From NCBI GenBank assembly GCA_951213105.1, contig OX578138.1:65775037-65839036 (forward strand): a stretch of 64,000 bases of DNA, given 5' to 3'. Positions within the stretch are counted from its first letter, which is position 1, and each line of letters opens with the position of its first letter. Under the pieces are notes generated by a model, which did not search any database, was not told the origin of the DNA, and worked only from the letters and a program-made list of their open reading frames with translations. Of the stretch, positions 56,021-64,000 are shown one piece after another. A program made the translations under genes and the position numbers. The stretch comes from Amaurobius ferox. Its lineage: Eukaryota > Arthropoda > Arachnida > Araneae > Amaurobiidae.

Positions 56021-57880
56021 TTTTGTACAGACTTGCGGAAATCACGCGTCTTCGCCGGGTTAAAATTCAGCAAGGACAGCCAATTTTCAGAAGTTGCCAT
56101 CCTCTCGGATGTCCATGAGATTAAAGATTCCGTAAAATAAATAACAAGTTTTCATCGTAAAATTATAGCGAAAGCCACCCTTTCCCATGCCATGAGTGAA
56201 AATTGAAATGTCGTCCCTGCAAATTGCCCCTCCCCCAATCAACTTAACTAGTGTGCATTATTAACACCTTCTTTCTAGGAGAGCTGCCATATCTGCATTG
56301 TAACCACAGGCGCTAGTTATTTTCCCCACCCTCATTCTCCACCCAGTGAATCCGATGACCGAACGAAAATGCGATAACGCACTCACGATCGAAGTGACAA
56401 GCTCTGTTCTCCTTTTCGAGGTCTACATGTGCCAAAATTTCAGATTTTACCTGACCGATAATACCAATGCTTAACCCCGGGCCAAACCTGAAGAAATTTA
56501 TAAATGTAGAATGAACTCTGCCTGAAGATAACTGCATCTCGACAGGCTCGAAATGATTTGTATTCAATTATGTTAAAAACAAATTTGTGAACATTTTGTA
56601 CGTAAAATAGTTTGTTTTCTTATACATTTATATTTACATAGCTGAAATAAACTGAAGAAGTTCATGTATTCAATTTAAAGTCATTCAAAAAATTTTCAAA
56701 ATAAATATGTTCAACCCGGTCGTAAAGGATGTTTTAAAAAAAACTCAACCCGGCCCCAAACAGTAAGAAAACTCAAGCCCAGTCCGGACCTAAGCCCAAA
56801 CCCATGCAGAGCACTATCTCCTTTTAACTCTTTAAAACCCAAGCTATAAAATTTCCATTTGCTGTAATGGACGGGAGTATGTAACAAGTTTTAATATTTG
56901 GAATGGCTTCTTCTAGTTTCAGCCAGAAGTATTTTCTTTTCTTCCCCTCTTTGGTTTCAACTTTAAAATTAATACGTTTATAATTCATTCATGGCATTTG
57001 TTCCAGTTGTCTTACAACTGAAGTTAAGGTATAAAGCATTTATTCAGTCCAAGAAGGTTTTAATCTTGATTCAGTCACATTTCCTAGAAATTAAGAGTGT
57101 CAATGAGGTTTAAATTGCTTTGAGACAAGAGGATTTATATGATTATTTATTTACCGTTCCAAGTTATCAAACATTGGAAAAGGAAAGATTCTTTACATCC
57201 CTTACCCCTCTGCCCCAACCCATAGATCGGAATTCCGCTGGGTTCAGTCCTTCAACAGAGACTCTGTGTCGGCGAGTTTGATCGCAGCGGTAAGCGCTGT
57301 CTGGGTGGTGTATGATTAAGCAGTTTTCGCATTTCATCGTGAGGCAGTTGTTTCTAATTTATTATTGTTATGTGATGTATTTAAGCACATATGTTAATGA
57401 ATATAATGTGAAAAAAAAATTTCAATAGCAGTCTTAGAGGACGGGCTAGATTTTACCGATTTCCCAAAGCTTTTATACTGTTTTCTCTCTCTCTCTCTAT
57501 TTCTTTTTTGCAAGTTTTACAATAAAAATTTTGGAAAATCTGTAATATTGATCCAAATAATCACAATTATAGCATGTCACCCTTCATTTTAAGGGGCTTG
57601 AAAAAATATTTTGATTGATACCAAGTTTGATTGACACCCTTCGGGGTGCAATTTCCCTTTCCCAGACCTGAAGGGGAGGCTAATGACGTTACGAACACAA
57701 ATTGTATAGCAGCTATTTTTCACTATCATGATTGAACTATTAAGTTTTATGTTCATTGAGCTGTAAATTACCCCTTTTATGCATAATTATGTCAAATTTA
57801 GTCATATGCTGCCATGTTATGTTAATATAAAACTTTTGACTCTATTTTCAAAATATTGTATTTAGTTTTATATTTTCTGT
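56021..57880. other. Anonymous intronic sequence
   Basis: No exon of the host gene was recognised. The minus-strand frame 56313-56567 has no recognisable features. A (CT)n run lies at about 57484-57500. Confidence 0.35.
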
Positions 57881-57884
57881 TACA

Positions 57885-58094
57885 AAGTTGGATATAAAGT
57901 TTCATGAAAATTCATAAATATATTTGGCTTCTATCTTGTACACAAGAAATCGACCACAGACTGACATCACTTCAAAAAATAGTCTGAACGTGTTCAGGAG
58001 GTCCTGAAACATATATGGGCATCAAACTCTTTAATTCAAAAAATTTCATTAAAACAATATTTTCTCTATACTATGTTACATAGTATGAGAAAAT
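57885..58094 (+). repeat. R3-like 3' end with palindrome
   Basis: Contains 'gacatcacttcaaaaa' and 'gtcctgaaac' in the order seen near the R3 ends, and a 36-base palindrome attttctctatactatg / catagtatgagaaaat at 58059-58094. It is diverged from the copies at 15.3 and 25.0 kb. Confidence 0.5.
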
Positions 58095-58099
58095 AAAAA

Positions 58100-60610
58100 T
58101 TGTACTTCAAAAAATTATCAATATTTCACTAAAGTATGTATTAATAAAACATACTATGAAGAAATGAGAATTCTGTTCTTTATAAATAAAATGTGATACA
58201 AAACATGGATGGAAATGGATGTTTTTGGATTATTAAAAATCTCATCTAAATCGTTCGCCTATTGTTCCTATCACTTCTGCTGCAACTATTGCCAAAGTAA
58301 TATATTTTTTCTTTTCGTTAATATTTGCATCCGTAATATAATCCCAACATAATTTTCACAATTTTAAGTTATTGTTATAGAAAATTTGCACGGTGTGGCA
58401 CATTTTAATGTGAAAATTAAACTTTTGTAGCAGTATGCATCAGCTATAAGTTAAACTGGCACAACTTCACTTCAAGTTAAGCATATTTCCCTATGGTGAA
58501 CTAGAATTTCCGACAGATTTTAGCATATTTTATGCTAATAATCATGACTGTAAATTGCCACTGTATGGCACAATTTGTGCCGAATGTTAAAACTCTTGTA
58601 GTAGTATGTAAAGGCTGTTAAGTAAAAAGAGTGTAACTTTATTTTGCTAAGAATTTTTCACCATAACATATTAGAATTTTCAACAGATTTTAATGAAATT
58701 TACACCAATGATTATGACTGAAAATTGGCACAATATGGCAAAATCAAAATACTGTATGCATTAGCCTGCTAAGTGAAAATGGCACAACCTTGTTTTAGAA
58801 CATTTTGTGTAACTAATCAGAATTTCTTTTTGGACTGTGACCTTACGTGATGAGCTTAGGTGGGGGTAAGAATTTAACTCTTTTGTGCTAAAAAAGACTT
58901 AAAACTAATGAAAGATACCTTAAAAGACAAACAAATAGCAAGAATGTTTTTGTTTCTGTCACACAAAAAAGTTGTATCATGACTCGTCAGTACTTAGTAA
59001 AGCTTAAAATGGCTCTCCACTGTGGTTCCGGATGAAACCGTTGAGGGAATTTTCGTAATAAGTGATGCCGCTTAAAATTTTTTTGGGGAAAAGCGGATCC
59101 GAGTAGCATTTCCATTTCCAAAAGGTTATGGCATTTAGAAATCCGGCAGGGCTTAGTAAAAATGGGCAGGGTGCTGTATCCTTCTAAATATGCCTAGGGG
59201 GAAACTCTACTATTATTGTCCTATTACTTGCTGAAGAAGCGTAGTATAACATGTTCTGATTGGTTAGTTATAGTTAAGAAATTGGATGATATTTGGTTAT
59301 GCAAAAGTGCATTTATAAATTAAACATAAGTTATTGACTGTTCAATTAACATTTTACACCATGTGATGCAAGTTTGTAAAATAAATTGACAGTTAAATTC
59401 GATTCAATTTTTTGCATCATATGAAAAAAATCCTTTTGATGCCACTTGAACAGTTTTATGTTTAGTAGTTTTAAGGATTAATTATATGTGTAGTAAGTGA
59501 TTTGATAATTATTAGGGGTGGGTGTTGTTGGAAATTTTGAATTTTTTTTTTTATTATACTTTTTGAGGCAAACTGAAATATTTTTTAATTTACTAATGTA
59601 GTAGCATTTTCTCTTTTAACATTTAGTGACATTTTACTAAGTGACTCGTAAAATGTCATTGTTCTGTCATTTATAAAATATTTTTATTATCTTTGAGTCA
59701 TTAATTCCATTGGTATTTTCAGTGAAAAAACTATTTTTATCCATTGTAAAATGTTAAGTTATAGTTTTAAACTTTTTTGTTTTGCTGTTTCTCCATGTTG
59801 TATAATAAATTTCTGGAAACAATTCTAATTTCAAAGATTTTGAGATCATGGGCCTAAACTCTATGAAAAAGTAAAAGGGAAACTGTTGAATATTTGCCAA
59901 GATTTTGATCAGCATGCTTAAATATTTTGGAACATTATTTTATAGAATAGCTAATCAAACCAAGCATAAAATATGAACCTAAAGCCACGTTGAATAAGCT
60001 ATTAAAATTTTCAGTTTAGTACAAAACTGTCAACAGATTAAGCTATATTTTCCTTTCTTTCTTTGTAGGTCATTTAAAGTTTGTAAAATTAAAAATGTCA
60101 GCACAACAGTCATTAAATTATATATAATTTTTAAGTGTTTTATATTTCTTTTAATAATAGAAGGAATTTTAAGGGAAGTTTTTCATTCAATGGGACATTT
60201 ATATGGTTATAACTGCATTTTTATTGGCCATTATCTTAACAATTTTTATATCATAAAATCCTAGAGAGCCCTAGTAATTAAAGATCTAAAATATACACAT
60301 TTATACTTTTACCGGGGTACTAATTTTAATCGAATCTATCAACATTGAAGCATTAATGTTAACATGCTTTTATTAATTATTACTTAATATTAAGTAGTAT
60401 TGGTAGACAAAACTATTTTAGTTTAAATAATTTGAAAGTACACTGACAGACATTTAAAATTCTTTATATAATTTGGCAGCATTGGATACAAATTATATTT
60501 TAAAGCTACACACTTTGTATTATCTAATTTTGTGAGGTTTTTATTTTATTTGCTATTTTGTTCTGTCACATGTGGTATGTACTAGTAACTATATTATGTT
60601 AACTTTAACA
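58100..60610. other. Anonymous intronic sequence
   Basis: AT-rich sequence without recognised genes, RNA or clear repeats; two weakly similar stretches near 58400-58560 and 58550-58700 ('tatggcacaa...', 'tgtagcagtatg') suggest an old duplication. Confidence 0.35.
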
Positions 60611-60619
60611 TAGTTACTT

Positions 60620-61116
60620 CCAGACTTGGGAATAACCTTGTTAAAAAGTTACTTTTTATGTTGATTTTTAACTTATTTTATTACTTTTATTTTCCTTAAT
60701 TTTTATTTTATTTGTTGCTTTTTACTAAAGTAATGAAAATTCAGTTAAAGTAGAAAGATATATTTTTACGTGTGTTTCCTGCCATTTTCTTTCGGATTTC
60801 TGTGCTATGTCATCACCTGACCTGAAAGTTCGCTGCAATTGGTGTCTGAAGTGCTGCTCATGTTACTAGAACAACCTTAAAGCCTGCTCTTACAGCTCAG
60901 CATTGATTTCATTGTAAAAATTACTGTAAAACTTCAATTTTACACCTGAATTGCAAAAGTAAAGTTTTAATTTAATTTAGCTATTTTTATGAATAATTTA
61001 ATTTTAACCAGTTACTTTTTCTGTGCCATAATTTTTAACTTTATTAGTTATTTTTCTGGTGAGTAACCTAGAATTTGAATTATAATTAATATTAGTAGTA
61101 ACTTTCCCAAGTCTGG
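60620..61116. mobile_element. Miniature inverted-repeat element, 497 bp
   Basis: The ends ccagacttgggaa and its reverse complement ttcccaagtctgg bound the segment. Inside are many AGTTAC/GTAACT words, typical of hAT-derived miniature elements. No clear target-site duplication was found. Confidence 0.6.
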
Positions 61117-61609
61117 GTACTCTAATACTGGATGTATATTAAAATATAGAACTTAAAATAATAGACATAGGCTTAGCTTCCAGCTTTATTGGCTTTTCCG
61201 GAAAACTCCCAGTTTTTAATGGTTTCTCCTGGTTTCCCAATTTTTAACGATAATTTCCCAGTTTTTGTCAATTTTTTTTAGAATTCCCTAAAGCAGGCAT
61301 GAGATTTTTCCGCTTTTTGGCAGATAAATTTTTCCCCTCAGACTCCACTTTTCAAAGAAAATCGCTGAGAAATCTGCACACTCCTGTCCACAAAACCTTT
61401 AATTTATTCTTCTCCTGTAATGTATTAGCCACTTCGGTGCAAGTACACGGGCAATAAGGGGGCTTCTGGAAAAAACACATCCTCATTCTTCCCTTTTCTT
61501 TTCAATCATTTCATTCTTGCCTAGTGGGCTATAGGTTCTGCATTTCACTGGTTAACAAAGATCAATGGGGTGCTAACAAAGGAAGATTGAGTTTCACAAT
61601 CAAAGTTCG

Positions 61610-61659
61610 TACAGTTACCTTACACCTTTTTGGTAGGTCGGACGGTCTGGGTCTCAACA
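61610..61659 (+). mobile_element. 50-bp SINE 3'-end fragment with 14-bp TSD
   Basis: Contains the same block as 28.7 kb (ttaccttacacctttttggt...gggtctcaaca) flanked by a perfect 14-bp duplication, acaatcaaagttcg, at 61596-61609 and 61660-61673. Confidence 0.92.
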
Positions 61660-62035
61660 ACAATCAAAGTTCGGGGAATTCATTTTAATCCCCCTGTACT
61701 AGTCAAAGTATTTAGAAAGTGTACTGGTAGTAGTTTTTAATTCTAAAAGAAAAAGGGCAGATAAAAGATTTATAAAGGGAAGAGGAGAAAGAGGTGTGTG
61801 CAGTATAGATGCCGGCGACAATGCTAGATTCAGCACTCCTCCTGTGAGATAAATTATTAGAGGATGGGGCCAAAAGAGCTAGATTACTCCTTAAAGGATG
61901 GGGTCGTTTAACTCCTGGGATTGCAATTATCTGTGAATGGAAGATGATTCAAGAAAGGGGGAGGTGAAAGAAAAAGGGTCCAGTTAGGCTTGGTTTTAAC
62001 CAGAGCTATTATCTTAATTGAGCTTCGGCCTATGA

Positions 62036-62205
62036 CAGGTGAGTGTTATCTACTGTCCGTTGTTTAGACGCTGTGTGCTGGGAGTAAAAGAACAAATGGC
62101 ACTTGTCACACAAGAATGCAGATGTTCTTGTGTGACAAACTCCATTTATTTTGGTGTTCCCAGCATGCAGTGTCCAAAAAACGGACGGCAGACAACACTC
62201 ATCTG
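62036..62205. mobile_element. 170-bp foldback (MITE-like) hairpin
   Basis: The left half (caggtgagtgttatctactg...) and the reversed right half (cagatgagtgttgtctgccg...) match along about 80 bases each, with perhaps 15 mismatches or small gaps. The innermost part, cttgtcacacaagaa / ttcttgtgtgacaa, is perfect around an 8-base loop. A short plus-strand frame across it is an artefact. Confidence 0.8.
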
Positions 62206-64000
62206 TCTAACTTGGAAGTGGAGGCATAAAATCCCCCACAGAAGGGGAATCAAAAGCAAGTTGTAAAATTTTGTCTGCTTAATCACCGAGATGTGTATAT
62301 GTTATTAATATATATGTTGTCACTGGATTCAAGGGGGAAACAGAGGGGCAATGAAGTTAGTATCTTGCTTCATGCTAGGAAAAAACTTTGCACAGCAATT
62401 GTCATTGTTGAATATTCTCGCGGTATCTGCTTTAATAGGAACCCCAAGTAAAGTTAAAATGACGAAAAAAAAAGTTTTTGTTTTTATTGAATTAAAATCT
62501 TTGTTTTACGTTTATCCCTTTCATAACAGTATATTATTTTTAAAGATACGACCAGTGGAAGTACTTTTTAATATTCTTTGAAGTAAACTCGTTAAAATAT
62601 TTAAAGCCTTCTCTGCACACATTTTTATGAAAAGATATTTTTGAATAAAAGAAACATTTTCTTTAAAAAATGAAATATTGCCACCAAATTTTATTTACAT
62701 GTAGACACTTAGACAATGCACATTTTAACAATACATGATAATTTTTTAAATGTGTTTAAAAATATACTGCACTTTAAGAACAAAAAATTTGTGTTTTGTC
62801 AATTGTGAAAAATTTGCGTTTTGTGAATTTTTTTTTTTTTTTTTAGTTTGTAAATCCTGAACTATTATTGTAATAATTTAATTTCTACAAAACTGACAAA
62901 ATAAAAGCATGAGTTATTATTGATAACAAAAGCATAGTTTAAAATTAATATGAAGGAATGCTTTAAAATTAAATTTACCCATGTATACAACCCTGTTTTT
63001 AAACCCACTTCCCAAGTTTGCATTATACTAAATATAATATGAATTAAATCACTTTTCCAATGTGGTATTTTTTTTAGTTATGTAAAAATTCTCATTATTT
63101 TAACACTTAAAATGCCTGTTGCGTATAATTTCTCAAATTTTTGTTTTCAGCATTTTTGCTTTTTTGGCAATCTCATCCCAGCTAAAGTTAGGGATTTTTC
63201 ATTAAAAATTCTCTGTTAAAGGGAATTTTGATCGAACTTGAAGTCGCGTTTCGTTTCTTCCGTGCATGAACCTAGTACCAGTACTAAGTTGCATCATTTT
63301 CCATTTATTGATGGATGCGGTTTCAAATAAGTGTGATTTTGTGTATATAGAGTACATTGCTGTGTAATGTTGAAACATCCTTTTCCATTCATGTTTAATT
63401 TCAAATGATGTGAATGAAAAATACACAACATTCATTTCTTTGTATTAGGTTTCATTACTAATATTTTTATAAAATATTGATTATTTTTTTAAATGCAATT
63501 TCGTGGGTTTAGATTACATTCCTGTGCAATGTTGAAACATCTATTTCCATCCATGTTTAGTTTCAAATTAAGCAAATTAAAAAATATACAATATTCATTA
63601 CAAGTGCGATTTTGCAGATATAAATTAAATTCCCATGAAATGTTTAGATATCCTTTAACACCCATCTTATTTTTGATAAAATTTCAAATTAGTTGAACAA
63701 TACTTTCACATATTTACAGTTTAAGAAATGAAGGATTATTTTCTTTAAAATATGCTCAAAATGACTGATTGCTGCTGAATCCCCTCCCCCCCCCCCCTTA
63801 TTAGGAAACAGAGGCTCAAAAGCACTAAATTAGAATTCGAGAGCTGAACATCTTTTGTTTCAGTGAACCCCCTCAAAAATTTCGTTGTTTATGTCACTGA
63901 TATGTTTTTTTATTCACTATGTAAAAACATTTTTCTTAATGTAGTAGGCATCTTCAATGTTATAGTGAGTTATCATTTTTTGAAAAAAGCATATATTTTT
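62206..64000. other. Anonymous intronic sequence with a weak tandem repeat
   Basis: Near 63330-63700 a unit containing 'aatgttgaaacat' and 'ccatgtttaatttcaaat' occurs about three times in diverged form. A poly-C run is at about 63785-63797. No exon of the host gene was identified. Confidence 0.4.

Noticed and set aside
62039..62266. 75-residue open frame
   Set aside because: It lies across the arms of a foldback hairpin and so is unlikely to be coding.
53570..64000. Further exons of the UBAP2L/lingerer gene
   Set aside because: No open segment with acceptor and donor and the expected basic or Gly/Arg-rich composition was found; the next exon probably lies outside the window.

Overview
The window looks like nuclear DNA of an arthropod, most likely a chelicerate such as a spider. 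The evidence is AT-rich sequence, long introns, many (TA)n, (CA)n and (CAGA)n microsatellites, and a mixture of Tc1, Merlin, hAT, Jockey-type LINE, tRNA-derived SINE, Penelope-like reverse transcriptase and Polinton remnants. The animal assignment is firm; the chelicerate assignment is my inference. Apart from one host gene, nearly everything recognisable is mobile or repetitive DNA, mostly broken.

Layout. 1-5.1 kb: head-to-tail array of a 2.3-2.4 kb repeat. 5.1-13.0 kb: two decayed reverse-transcriptase (RT) elements lying tail to tail, each joined to a copy of a 1.3 kb non-coding element. 13.8-17.3 kb: diverged repeats and microsatellites. 17.6-24.1 kb: minus-strand remnant of a Polinton/adintovirus-like element. 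It carries, in order, an integrase C-terminus, penton-like protein, small minor virion protein, double-jelly-roll-type major capsid protein, adenain-like protease, FtsK/HerA packaging ATPase and two small conserved proteins, all broken by stops or frameshifts. 25-29.3 kb: more repeats, a third and fourth RT copy, and a full-length SINE inserted in a DDE-like pseudogene. 30.2-31.4 kb: Tc1 pseudogene. 31.5-36.4 kb: nearly full-length but broken Jockey-type retrotransposon on the minus strand. 36.4-43.6 kb: mostly anonymous sequence with small repeats. 43.69-47.41 kb: hAT element with 8-bp target-site duplications (TSDs), containing another repeat, a 554-bp foldback element and a complete Merlin transposon. 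48.9-53.6 kb: three coding exons of a plus-strand host gene, the 5' end of a UBAP2L/lingerer homologue with a UBA domain split over exons 2 and 3. 53.6-64 kb: intron-like sequence with more repeats and no recognised exon.

The window shows an insertion history rather than a pathway. Several insertion events can be ordered because TSDs or uninterrupted copies of the target lie in the same window: SINE into Polinton capsid gene, SINE into DDE-like gene, foldback into R6 repeat into hAT, Merlin into hAT, and the 1.3 kb element into an RT element. I found no CRISPR array, rRNA or functional tRNA gene. Repeat names R2, R3 and R6 are local labels for this answer only.
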